Positions 1 through 7,805 of a DNA stretch of 64,000 nucleotides are shown here, piece by piece. This stretch comes from CADEFQ01 sp050185195 (GTDB taxonomy: Bacteria > Pseudomonadota > Gammaproteobacteria > Steroidobacterales > Steroidobacteraceae), in contig JBFWZQ010000002.1 in the NCBI GenBank assembly GCA_050185195.1, positions 124,001 through 188,000 on the forward strand, in the 5' to 3' direction. Each line of letters starts with the position of its first letter. Positions within the stretch are counted from its first letter, which is position 1. The position numbers and the translations under genes were made by a program. Under the pieces are notes generated by a model. The model made no database searches. It was not told the origin of the DNA and saw only the letters and a program-made list of their open reading frames with translations.

Positions 1-433
1 AAAGCCAGAATTGCCGTCGCTTCCCCGTGGAACCGCCGGACTGGCCGAGGATGGGCCGATGGCGTTCGAATTCGTCGGACTTCAGGTCGTCGAATCGCTC
101 CAGCAGGATCTCCCGCGTCAGCACGGGAATCTTCGGCAGATCGCCGACGCCCTGGATCTCGCGGGGATCGAGTCGCTCACGGGCAAACAGTTCCCGGTAA
201 TAGGGCACGTGCCGCACTGCATACGCCACGAGATCCCGCAGTCGCGCGTCAGCCAGCTCGCGCAGCTGCCCGGCCGACCAGTACTCGCTCTCGCGCAGCT
301 CCGCACAGGCCTGCGCGAATTCCTTGCGTTGGGGCACGACAAACCGGGGTGCGTAGCTCAGTGCATGCCTGAGGAGTTCACCTCCCACGCGGCGCAGCCG
401 CGACGCACCGGGTATCGACCGGGCACCGGTCAT
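1..433 (-). CDS. CapK / phenylacetate-CoA-ligase-like adenylating enzyme, 3' end outside window
   Basis: The first 144 residues are visible and the rest lies beyond position 1. The reading shows the N-terminal region of the CapK/PaaK (coenzyme F390 synthetase-like) family: YWSAGQLRELADARLRDLV, then VPYYRELF, then IPVLTREIL, and the P-loop-like GQSGGSTGKRRQFW at the window edge. The ATG at 433-431 overlaps the stop of the dehydrogenase upstream by ATGA, so the two are probably translated together. CapK-like proteins are common in capsule/EPS loci and presumably activate a carboxylate as acyl-adenylate; the substrate cannot be read from the sequence. The C-terminal domain must be checked outside the window. 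Confidence 0.8.
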   Translation of the reverse strand, partial: MTGARSIPGASRLRRVGGELLRHALSYAPRFVVPQRKEFAQACAELRESEYWSAGQLRELADARLRDLVAYAVRHVPYYRELFARERLDPREIQGVGDLPKIPVLTREILLERFDDLKSDEFERHRPILGQSGGSTGKRRQFWL

Positions 434-1842
434 CCTGCACTGCCTGCGCCGGCCGCAAACGACGCGGCCAGGATCCGCTCGGCGCGTGCCACGGCCGATC
501 GATGCAAGCGGCGCCCGATGAAGGCGAGGCGCGATGAACTTCGTGTCCTGCGCTCGACCGCGAGCGCGAGACGTACCGGCGCGGGATCGATGGGCGCCAG
601 TTTTTCCGGCAACAAGGTATCCGGGCGCAGCGAACCGTAAGCACTTTCGCAGGCGGCGATCACGTCCAGGGCGCTTCGCCGCGCCTCGGCGGCTACCGTC
701 GTGCCGCGCGCCAGCGCCGCAGCCAGCGCCTGCGCGACCCGTGGCTTGAAATGTCGCCTGAGTATCGCCTCGAGCTCGTCGGGGGTCACGCCGGCCGCTG
801 TCACCAGCGTGCTGCCGAGCACCCCACCGCCTCCGGCCACGAAGTCCGGCAGCACCAGGATGCCGCGTGCCTGGAGCCGGTCCCCAACCTCGTCCGCAAA
901 AGGAATGTTCGCCCCGCAAACCACGGCGCGCGCCTGCAGGCGCTCACCGGCCTTCAAATCGAGAGCGCCGCTTCCCGCGCAGAGCAGCAGCACGTCACAA
1001 TCCGCGGCGAACACAGCCTCCACCGGCGCGCTTCCGCCGGCAAACCTGTCGCCGTCCCGCTCCAGGCCCGCCAGCACGGCGCCGACGTCCAGCCCGCCTT
1101 CGCTGGCCAGCGTTCCCGCGATCGTCGAAACCGCGACGATGCGCGCGCCTGCATTCGCCAACGCCTTCATCGCGGCGCGACCCACGGCCCCGGCGCCTTG
1201 AACCGCGACCCTCGCTCCGCGCACGGGCAGCGTGAGCGACTCCAGGGCGGCCTCGGCACAGAGCGCAACGGTGAGGCCCGCCGCATGTCCACTCGACGCA
1301 CCACTTTTCGAGACGGGCGGTAGCCGATCCGGCGGGCCCGGGTCCGGACCGATGCCCGCGGCATGGCGGATCCTTGCGATGTCGATGTCGGTGGTTCCCA
1401 GGTCGGCCCCGCACGACCAGATTCCCGACCGCAGGAGCGGTGCCGCCGCGCGACCGAATGCTTCCAGGCGCGCCGCGCGTTGTATGGTCGTCAGGCCGTC
1501 CGGCATGATGACCCCGCCTTTGGCGCCACCCGCCGCCAGGCCCGCGAATCCGCACTTCAGGGTCATGACGGCGGCAATGCGCCGGATCTCCTCCGACGTC
1601 ACGGCAGGACCGGCACGTATGCCGCCGCAACAGCGACCCGCCACGACCTGGTCCAATACGACGAAGCCAAGCAAGGTCCCATCAGGATCTGTCACCTGGA
1701 CTGAGGCTGGCACGCTGCTCCTTGGCACATGGGCCCGGATCGGCCGGTCGCCCGGCAATTCTTGTGCGTATCGGGCGCCTGCCGGCTTTACGGGCCTGCC
1801 CAATATAGCATCGACGTCCGTGGGGACTCCGACCGAACTCAC
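430..1842 (-). CDS. Glu/Leu/Phe/Val dehydrogenase family protein
   Basis: A 470-residue NAD(P)-dependent amino-acid dehydrogenase, catalysing reversible oxidative deamination. The N-terminal catalytic half has the conserved lysine block KCGFAGLAAGGAKGGV (about residues 95-111) and the catalytic-Asp motif GADLGTTDID. The Rossmann half begins at the GAGAVG nucleotide loop. A GTG codon at 1842-1840 is the first in-frame start. The C-terminal ~60 residues are Arg/Ala-rich and extend beyond the usual fold. It overlaps the CapK-like gene by 4 bases and is divergent from the flippase gene across a 93-base intergenic region. Substrate (Glu, Leu or Phe) is uncertain. Confidence 0.85.
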   Translation of the reverse strand: MSSVGVPTDVDAILGRPVKPAGARYAQELPGDRPIRAHVPRSSVPASVQVTDPDGTLLGFVVLDQVVAGRCCGGIRAGPAVTSEEIRRIAAVMTLKCGFAGLAAGGAKGGVIMPDGLTTIQRAARLEAFGRAAAPLLRSGIWSCGADLGTTDIDIARIRHAAGIGPDPGPPDRLPPVSKSGASSGHAAGLTVALCAEAALESLTLPVRGARVAVQGAGAVGRAAMKALANAGARIVAVSTIAGTLASEGGLDVGAVLAGLERDGDRFAGGSAPVEAVFAADCDVLLLCAGSGALDLKAGERLQARAVVCGANIPFADEVGDRLQARGILVLPDFVAGGGGVLGSTLVTAAGVTPDELEAILRRHFKPRVAQALAAALARGTTVAAEARRSALDVIAACESAYGSLRPDTLLPEKLAPIDPAPVRLALAVERRTRSSSRLAFIGRRLHRSAVARAERILAASFAAGAGSAG

Positions 1843-1935
1843 AGATTCGACATGCCCTTCAGTGGCGATTGCTGATCGTCACGAGCGGATTATCAATTAC
1901 TATCGCGTCCGCATGACGCTACGAACCGCCCTCAG

Positions 1936-3426
1936 TTGACCAGCATTCGCGACCGGATGGCCGTCGGCGCCGTCTGGATGATCGCCTTCAAGCTGGCCGA
2001 CCGCAGCCTCGGACTGGTCAGCACCCTGGTCCTGGCGCGCGTCCTCGTGCCGCACGATTTCGGCATCGTGGCCATGGCCATGTCGTTCGTCACCCTGCTC
2101 GAACTGCTGACGGCATTCGGTTTCGACACCGCACTGATCCAGAAGCAGGCGAAGGACCGCGTGCTGTGGGACACGGCGTGGACCTTCAACGTGCTCTTCG
2201 GCCTGTTCGTGGCCGGCATGATGGTGACGTTCGCCGGCGAGGTCGCCACCTTCTACCGCAGCATCGAACTCGAACAGGTGATCCGCGCGCTGGCGGCCGG
2301 CGCCCTGGTCCAGGGCTTCGAGAATGTCGGCGTCGTGGCGTTTCGCACCGAGATGCGCTTCGACCGCGAATTCCGCTTCCTGGTCACGAAAAAGATCATC
2401 GCCTTCTCGGTCACGATCCCGGCCGCGCTGATCCTCGACAACTACTGGGCGCTCGTCATCGGCCAGGTCGTCGGCAAGCTGGCCGGCACTTCGCTGAGCT
2501 ACGGGATGCATCCGTATCGACCGCGCCTCACGCTCGCCGCGGCGGGCAGCCTCTTCCATTTCTCCAAGTGGCTGCTCGCCAGCAATTTCATGAACTACCT
2601 GCGCGAGCGCTCGTCGGACTGGATCATCGGCCGCACGAACGGCGCCACCGCGCTCGGCACCTACAACATCGGCGCGGAATTCGCCGCGCTGCCCAGCACG
2701 GAACTGCTGGCGCCGATCAATCGCGCGCTGTTGCCCGCGTATTCGAGCATCAAGGACGATCCCGCGAAGATGCGCGCCGAGTACCTGTCGGTGCTGTCCG
2801 TCGTCGTGCTCGTCGGCATCCCGGCGGTGCTGGGGCTCGCCGCGACGGCGCCGTTCCTCGTGCCTGCGCTGCTCGGCCCGAACTGGCTGGGCGTCGTGCC
2901 GGTCCTCATGATCCTCGCGTTCACCGGCGCCACCAATGTGATTTCCGGCAACGTGTATCCGGCCTATCTCGCCATGGGGCGGCCGGACGTGGCGGTCAAG
3001 GTCGGCCTGTTCGGCGCAATCCTGAATGTCGTGCTGATGCTGCTGCTCGCCCCGCGCTACGGCCTCACGGGCGCGGCCTTCGCGGCCCTGACGACCAGCC
3101 TCGTCGTGGTACCGGTGTCGATCGCCGTCGTGATCCGCATGCTCGACGTGCGGCCGGGAGCGATCCTGCGCGCCATCTGGCGCCCGTTCGTCGCCGCCGC
3201 GATCATGTACGGCTGCGTATTCGCCTTCGTGCGACAGTTCGCCCTCGATCCCGGCACGCTCGTCAATCTCGGGCGGCTGGCCCTCGCGGTGCTGCTCGGC
3301 GCGGCGATCTACGTCGGCGGCGTCGCAACCCTGTGGCTCGCGAGCGGTCGCCCCCACGGTGGTGAGACCATGCTCTGGACCAGGGGACGGGACATCCTGC
3401 GTCGCGCCCGCACGCGCCTCAGCTGA
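1936..3426 (+). CDS. Wzx-type lipopolysaccharide/EPS flippase (MOP superfamily)
   Basis: A 496-residue multi-pass inner-membrane protein of the polysaccharide-flippase family. It would move undecaprenyl-linked repeat units across the inner membrane. The N-terminal GAVWMIAFKLADRSLGLVSTL and LARVLVPHDFGIVAMAM segments match the first two helices of this family, and about 12-14 hydrophobic segments follow. The start used is TTG at 1936; an in-frame ATG at 1957 (M8) is the alternative, since neither has a strong Shine-Dalgarno sequence. Its end overlaps the convergent epimerase gene by 8 bases. A second, distinct flippase lies at 58124-59584. Confidence 0.85.
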   Translation: MTSIRDRMAVGAVWMIAFKLADRSLGLVSTLVLARVLVPHDFGIVAMAMSFVTLLELLTAFGFDTALIQKQAKDRVLWDTAWTFNVLFGLFVAGMMVTFAGEVATFYRSIELEQVIRALAAGALVQGFENVGVVAFRTEMRFDREFRFLVTKKIIAFSVTIPAALILDNYWALVIGQVVGKLAGTSLSYGMHPYRPRLTLAAAGSLFHFSKWLLASNFMNYLRERSSDWIIGRTNGATALGTYNIGAEFAALPSTELLAPINRALLPAYSSIKDDPAKMRAEYLSVLSVVVLVGIPAVLGLAATAPFLVPALLGPNWLGVVPVLMILAFTGATNVISGNVYPAYLAMGRPDVAVKVGLFGAILNVVLMLLLAPRYGLTGAAFAALTTSLVVVPVSIAVVIRMLDVRPGAILRAIWRPFVAAAIMYGCVFAFVRQFALDPGTLVNLGRLALAVLLGAAIYVGGVATLWLASGRPHGGETMLWTRGRDILRRARTRLS

Positions 3427-3946
3427 GCAGCGGCCACTCGCAGTCGCGGGACGCCACGCCGTGTGCCTCGAGGGGCCAGCGGATGCCGAGCGCCGGATCG
3501 CTGTAGCGCACGCCCTGCTCCATGCCCGGCGCGTAGTACTGGTCGGTCATGTAGAAAACGCCGACGTCGTCGGCGAGCGTCTGGTACCCGTGCGCCACGC
3601 CCGAGGGCACGAAGATCGCCCGCCCGCCCACGGCATCGAGTTGCGCGCCGACGACCGCGCGATACGTCGGGGAATCCGGCCGCATGTCGACCAGCACGTC
3701 GAAGATGGCGCCCGCGACACAGCGCACGAGCTTCTTCTCTTCGGCGGGCGGCACCTGGTAGTGAAGGCCGCGCACCACGCCCGCCCGCGCGGTTCGCGCG
3801 AGGTTGCACTGCACGACCTGCAGTTCGAGACCCTGCGCGGCGAGCTCACGCAGGCAGAAGGCGCGCGCAAAGGAACCCCGCTCGTCGACCCGCGGCTCGA
3901 GGTCCACCAGCCAGGCGCCGTCGATCGCGGTGGGCGTGAACTTCAT
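3419..3946 (-). CDS. dTDP-4-dehydrorhamnose 3,5-epimerase family protein
   Basis: A 175-residue RmlC-like cupin. It retains the family signature: DERGSFARAFC near the N-terminus, VVQCNLARTARAGVVRGLHYQ with the catalytic His, VDMRPDSPTY, and FVPSGVAHGYQTLADD followed by YMTDQYYAPG. The ATG at 3946 overlaps the stop of the CDP-glucose dehydratase (ATGA). A longer open frame upstream of it is only the antisense frame of that gene. Because its partner makes CDP-4-keto-6-deoxyglucose, I infer that it epimerises a CDP- rather than dTDP-linked keto-sugar, as seen in CDP-tyvelose/6-deoxy-heptose type clusters; no dTDP-glucose genes are present here. Confidence 0.88.
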   Translation of the reverse strand: MKFTPTAIDGAWLVDLEPRVDERGSFARAFCLRELAAQGLELQVVQCNLARTARAGVVRGLHYQVPPAEEKKLVRCVAGAIFDVLVDMRPDSPTYRAVVGAQLDAVGGRAIFVPSGVAHGYQTLADDVGVFYMTDQYYAPGMEQGVRYSDPALGIRWPLEAHGVASRDCEWPLLS

Positions 3947-5013
3947 CGCGGCGGCATCAGGGCCATGAAGCGCTCGATGTCGGCGACAGTGACCGCGGCC
4001 ATGTCTTCGCCCGCCTCGTAGCGGCGGGTCCACCGCACGATCCAGTCGAGCGTCGTGTCGAGGTTGAGCAAGGGGCGCCAGCCGAGCTGCGCGCGGGCCT
4101 TCGATGCATCGAGCTTCAGGAAGGTGCTCTCCGGCGGGCCCGGGTCGGCATCGAGCCGCCAATCGAAGTCCACGCCCCAGAGCGAATACAGCTTCGCGAT
4201 GATCCAGCCGACCGTCTTCTCGCTGTCTTCCGGTGGGCCGAAGTTCCAGCCGCCCGAATACGACTTGCCCTTTTCATACAAGTGCTGCGCGAGCACGAGG
4301 TAGCCGTGCAGCGGCTCGAGCACATGCTGCCACGGACGGGTCGCCTGCGGCTTGCGGATCAGCGTCGGCTCGTTCTTCAGCAGCGAACGCAGGATATCCG
4401 GCACCAGGCGATCGAGCGCCCAGTCGCCGCCGCCGATCACATTGCCGGCGCGCGCGCTCGCCACCGCCGGCGCCCGTTCATCGGCGAAGAAAGAATGCTG
4501 GAACGCAGCCACGGCGATTTCCGCACAGGCCTTGCTCGCGCTGTAGGGATCGTGGCCGCCGAGGCGCTCGTCCTCGCGATAACCCCAGACCCACTCGTTG
4601 TTCTGGTAGCACTTGTCCGAGGTCACCATGACCATCGCCTTGACGGAGGCCGCACGACGCACGGCATCCATGACGTGCACCGAACCGAGCAGGTTCGTCG
4701 CGAAGGTCTCGACCGGATGTTCGTAGGAGTAGCGCACGAGCGATTGCGCCGCCATGTGGATCACGATTTCGGGGCGGTCCGCGGCGATCGCCTGTTCGAG
4801 CTGCGCGGCATCGCGCACGTCGCCCTGGATCGAATGGACGCGCTGGCCGATGCCCGCGAGTTCGAACAGGCTCGGATCGGAGGGCGGCGCGAGTGCATAA
4901 CCCGTGACATGCGCGCCGAGGTGGCGCAGCCACAGGCACAGCCAACTGCCCTTGAAGCCGGTGTGCCCGGTTACGAATACGCGTTTGTCTTTCCAGAAGT
5001 CGGCTTGCAGCAT
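3943..5013 (-). CDS. rfbG: CDP-glucose 4,6-dehydratase
   Basis: A 356-residue extended short-chain dehydrogenase that converts CDP-glucose to CDP-4-dehydro-6-deoxyglucose. The diagnostic N-terminus of this subfamily is present (FVTGHTGFKGSWLCLWL, with the nucleotide loop at residues 16-22). The active-site motif TSDKCYQNNE (Thr131) and the YSASK catalytic Tyr157/Lys161 are also present. Length is typical. It sits 25 bases after the aminotransferase gene and overlaps the epimerase. The cytidylyltransferase that makes its substrate is four genes upstream in the same transcript. Confidence 0.95.
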   Translation of the reverse strand: MLQADFWKDKRVFVTGHTGFKGSWLCLWLRHLGAHVTGYALAPPSDPSLFELAGIGQRVHSIQGDVRDAAQLEQAIAADRPEIVIHMAAQSLVRYSYEHPVETFATNLLGSVHVMDAVRRAASVKAMVMVTSDKCYQNNEWVWGYREDERLGGHDPYSASKACAEIAVAAFQHSFFADERAPAVASARAGNVIGGGDWALDRLVPDILRSLLKNEPTLIRKPQATRPWQHVLEPLHGYLVLAQHLYEKGKSYSGGWNFGPPEDSEKTVGWIIAKLYSLWGVDFDWRLDADPGPPESTFLKLDASKARAQLGWRPLLNLDTTLDWIVRWTRRYEAGEDMAAVTVADIERFMALMPPR

Positions 5014-5038
5014 GGATTTCGGATCGTGGTGTAGGTAC

Positions 5039-6352
5039 TCAGGCGCGCGGTCGGATGGCAGGCTGCACGGACCTGCCCTCGAGGTATTTGCCGACGCCCT
5101 CGTCGAGGGCGCGGCGATATATGACGAAAGCTTCCCTGAAGGCCGCGATCGTGCGGTCGATGTCGGCCTCCCCGTGCGAATAGTTCACGACGAGCGAGGT
5201 CGCGAGGATGCCTCGCCGCAGGATCTCCTGCATCAACAGGGTCCGGAACGGCTGGGACGGCTGGCCGGCCGCATCGCGCGAACCGAAGACCAGGCAGCAC
5301 GGCTGCCCCAGGATCGGCACCTGTTCGGCGACCCCCTCGGCGGCGGCCGCCAGCTTCAGGCCCTCGGCGAGCCGACGCCCCCGCGCCCACAGCGTTTCCA
5401 CGACGGGCTGCTCGCGATAGACGCGCATGGTGGCGATCGCCGCGGCCAGGCTGTGCGTTTCCGCCCCGTGGGTCGTCGACAGCAGGAACACGCGCTCGCG
5501 GTCATGGTCGCTGCCGCCGAGCTGCATCAGTTCGCGCCGGCCGGCGAGCGCGGATACGGCAAACCCGTTGGCCATGGCCTTGCCGAAGGTCGACAGGTCC
5601 GGGCGAATGCCGTAGCGGGCCTGCGCGCCACCGTTGTGCCAGCGAAAGCCGGTGATCATCTCGTCGAGGATCAGCACCGCCCCATGCCGATCGCAGGCCG
5701 CGCGCAGCCCCTCGAAGAAACCAGGAGCCGGTGGCGTCTCCTTCTCGGCTTCGAGCACGACGGCCGCGATCCGGTCGGGAAACCTGTCGAACAGCGCATC
5801 GAGGCTGTCGACGTCGTTGTAGTTGAACTTGACCGTCAGCGCGCGCGTCGCAGCGGGAATGCCGCCCGGCATGCCGCTCGCGCCCATGAACCAGTCGTCG
5901 ACGGAGAAAAACGGGTGGTTCGCGCAGATCGCGACCATGTCGCGCCCGGTGTGCGCGCGCGCCAGCTTCACGGCACCCGACGTGGCATCGCTCCCGTCCT
6001 TGCAGAACTTGACCATCTCGGCCGACGGCACCGCGCGCAGGAACTCTTCCGCGCATTCGAGTTCGATGGTCGCCGGACGCACGAAATTCGATCCGGACGC
6101 CAGTTGCCGGCGCACGCCCTCGACCACCGGGGCGAAGGCGTGGCCGAGGCCGACCGAGCGCAGGCCGGAGCCGTACTCGATGAACTCATTGCCGTCCACG
6201 TCCCACACGCGACAACCCTCGCCCCGCACGAGGTACGGCGCCCTCGACTCCGGGTATTGGTCGTCGCCTTTCGCGTAGGTGTGCGCACCGCCCGGAATCA
6301 GCGCGTGGAAACGCGCCCGCAGGGCATTCGAGCGATCGAAACGCTGGCTCAT
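5039..6352 (-). CDS. Class III aminotransferase, glutamate-1-semialdehyde-aminomutase type
   Basis: A 437-residue PLP enzyme of the GSA-aminomutase/class III branch. The PLP-binding lysine is Lys258 in LSTFGKAMANG, and the cofactor-contacting Asp230 is in LILDEMITGFRW. The N-terminal IPGGAHTYAKGDDQYP is typical of HemL-like proteins found in surface-polysaccharide and nucleoside clusters. Start ATG at 6352 overlaps the PIG-L stop (ATGA). In this context it most likely transaminates a keto intermediate of the CDP-sugar or its side chain, not haem precursors. A longer in-frame N-terminal extension exists but runs through the upstream gene and is rejected. Confidence 0.85.
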   Translation of the reverse strand: MSQRFDRSNALRARFHALIPGGAHTYAKGDDQYPESRAPYLVRGEGCRVWDVDGNEFIEYGSGLRSVGLGHAFAPVVEGVRRQLASGSNFVRPATIELECAEEFLRAVPSAEMVKFCKDGSDATSGAVKLARAHTGRDMVAICANHPFFSVDDWFMGASGMPGGIPAATRALTVKFNYNDVDSLDALFDRFPDRIAAVVLEAEKETPPAPGFFEGLRAACDRHGAVLILDEMITGFRWHNGGAQARYGIRPDLSTFGKAMANGFAVSALAGRRELMQLGGSDHDRERVFLLSTTHGAETHSLAAAIATMRVYREQPVVETLWARGRRLAEGLKLAAAAEGVAEQVPILGQPCCLVFGSRDAAGQPSQPFRTLLMQEILRRGILATSLVVNYSHGEADIDRTIAAFREAFVIYRRALDEGVGKYLEGRSVQPAIRPRA

Positions 6353-7026
6353 CGGCGCCCCCCGGCATCCATGCCCCAGACGAGCTTGCGCGAGTAGAAC
6401 GCCTCGGCATGGCCGTCCGGGGCGTTGCACTCAATGCCGCGCACGCGCGCGAGGCCGCGAAACGTGTCGGCGGTGAACCATTGCCGCTTGCGCTGCGAGG
6501 CGAACACCGACTCGAGCACGCGGCACTTGCGCGCGAGGATCGCCTTGCGCAGCGGCACGAAACAATTCGGCGCACCCATGCCGCCGTCGTATTTCGGGAT
6601 CTCGTATTCGAGGATCGTGTGGTCGCGGAAAGTGTTCCAGGTCAGCTCGCCGACCAGTCGATGGTCCTGGTGAAGGTCGTCGCGCTGGTGCGTGAAGATG
6701 AGATCGGGCCGCATGCGCGGCTTCAGCGATTCGAAGAAGTCCTTGATGGCGCCTGCTTGCGACGGGAAATAGCCGTCCCTGAAATCGCCCACCACGAGTT
6801 CCCCCGCGCGGCCCCTGCCGCGCACGAGCCGCGCAGCCCGCCTGGCTTCCGCGGCCCGCTCCCCCCGCGCACCGAGCACCACCCAGTGCATGCGCGCGCG
6901 CGGATAGCGCGCGGCCAGCTGCAGGGCGGTGCCGCCGCAACCGATCTCGATATCGTCGCTGTGCGCGCCGATGAAGAGCAGTTCTGGACTGCGGCCCGCG
7001 GCCAGGTGGGGTTCGAATCCGATCAT
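6349..7026 (-). CDS. PIG-L family deacetylase
   Basis: A 225-residue zinc-dependent N-deacetylase of the PIG-L/LmbE family. The zinc motif AHSDDIEIGCGG (His22, Asp24, Asp25) and the second metal-site segment LIFTHQRDDLHQDHR are intact. Such enzymes remove N-acetyl or N-acyl groups from amino sugars. Start ATG at 7026 overlaps the cytidylyltransferase stop (ATGA). Its neighbours, an aminotransferase and CDP-sugar enzymes, suggest that it deacylates a biosynthetic intermediate of the sugar or a glycolipid-linked amino sugar. Confidence 0.88.
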   Translation of the reverse strand: MIGFEPHLAAGRSPELLFIGAHSDDIEIGCGGTALQLAARYPRARMHWVVLGARGERAAEARRAARLVRGRGRAGELVVGDFRDGYFPSQAGAIKDFFESLKPRMRPDLIFTHQRDDLHQDHRLVGELTWNTFRDHTILEYEIPKYDGGMGAPNCFVPLRKAILARKCRVLESVFASQRKRQWFTADTFRGLARVRGIECNAPDGHAEAFYSRKLVWGMDAGGRR

Positions 7027-7805
7027 TTCGCGTGGCGCCAGACCATCCACGGACAGTTGCCGCGCGCTTCCATCCGGTCGTAGTTGATCTTGTCGCGGAA
7101 GGTATCCATCTGCTGCCAGAAGCCGCGATAACGGTGCGCCAGCAGCAGGTCCTTGGCGATCAGCCGCTGGAACGGCTCTTCGACGAGTTCGTTGCCTTCT
7201 TCGATGTAGTCGAAGATGTCCTTGCGCAGGCAGAAATAGCCCGCGTTGATCCAGAACTCCGAATCGCGCATCTGGCCGAGGTTGCTCACGCGCCCGTCCT
7301 CGTGGGTCTGCACGCAATGGAAGCTCTGCGGCGTCTGCATGGCGAGCAGGCTCGCAACGACCTTGCGCCGCTGGAACTCGGCGATGTGTTCGTCGAGCGG
7401 CAGGTCGGTGAGGCCGTCGGAATAGTTCGCGAGGAAGGCCTCCTCGCCCTCGAGGTGCTTGCGCACCCGCAACAGGCGCTGGCCGATGTTGGCGTGCAGC
7501 CCCGTGTCGACGAAAGTGATGCGCCAGTCGTCGATGTCGCGTTTCAGCGGCGTGGCCGTGCGCCCGCCGTTGGTCAGGACGAAATCATTCGACAGGCACT
7601 CGTCGTACTTCAGGAAATACTCGCGGATCAGGTCGCCGCGATAGCCGAGGCAGAGGATGAAATCCTTGTGCCCGTAGTGCGCGTAATAGCGCATCAGGTG
7701 CCAGATGATCGGCCGCGCGCCGATGTTCACCAGCGGCTTCGGAATCGTGTCCGAGAACTCCCGCAGGCGAGTGCCGAGGCCACCGCAGAACAATACGACC
7801 TTCAT
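7023..7805 (-). CDS. rfbF: Glucose-1-phosphate cytidylyltransferase
   Basis: A 260-residue nucleotidyltransferase that makes CDP-glucose from CTP and glucose-1-phosphate. It begins MKVVLFCGGLGTRLREFSD, with the nucleotide-binding GGLGTR and the KPLVNIG lysine. Subfamily hallmarks further on are YYAHYGHKDFILCLGYRG, the ANYSDGLTDLPL metal/substrate segment and WQQMDTFRDK near the C-terminus. ATG at 7805 overlaps the preceding oxidoreductase stop (ATGA). It supplies the substrate for the 4,6-dehydratase in the same operon. Confidence 0.95.
   Translation of the reverse strand: MKVVLFCGGLGTRLREFSDTIPKPLVNIGARPIIWHLMRYYAHYGHKDFILCLGYRGDLIREYFLKYDECLSNDFVLTNGGRTATPLKRDIDDWRITFVDTGLHANIGQRLLRVRKHLEGEEAFLANYSDGLTDLPLDEHIAEFQRRKVVASLLAMQTPQSFHCVQTHEDGRVSNLGQMRDSEFWINAGYFCLRKDIFDYIEEGNELVEEPFQRLIAKDLLLAHRYRGFWQQMDTFRDKINYDRMEARGNCPWMVWRHAK

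Noticed and set aside
1900..3357. Long minus-strand open frame opposite the flippase
   Set aside because: Charged repeat-like composition without hydrophobic segments; the plus-strand flippase has clear membrane helices.
3947..4162. N-terminal extension of the epimerase gene
   Set aside because: The added residues come from the 3' end of rfbG in another frame; the ATGA overlap at 3946 gives the normal RmlC start.
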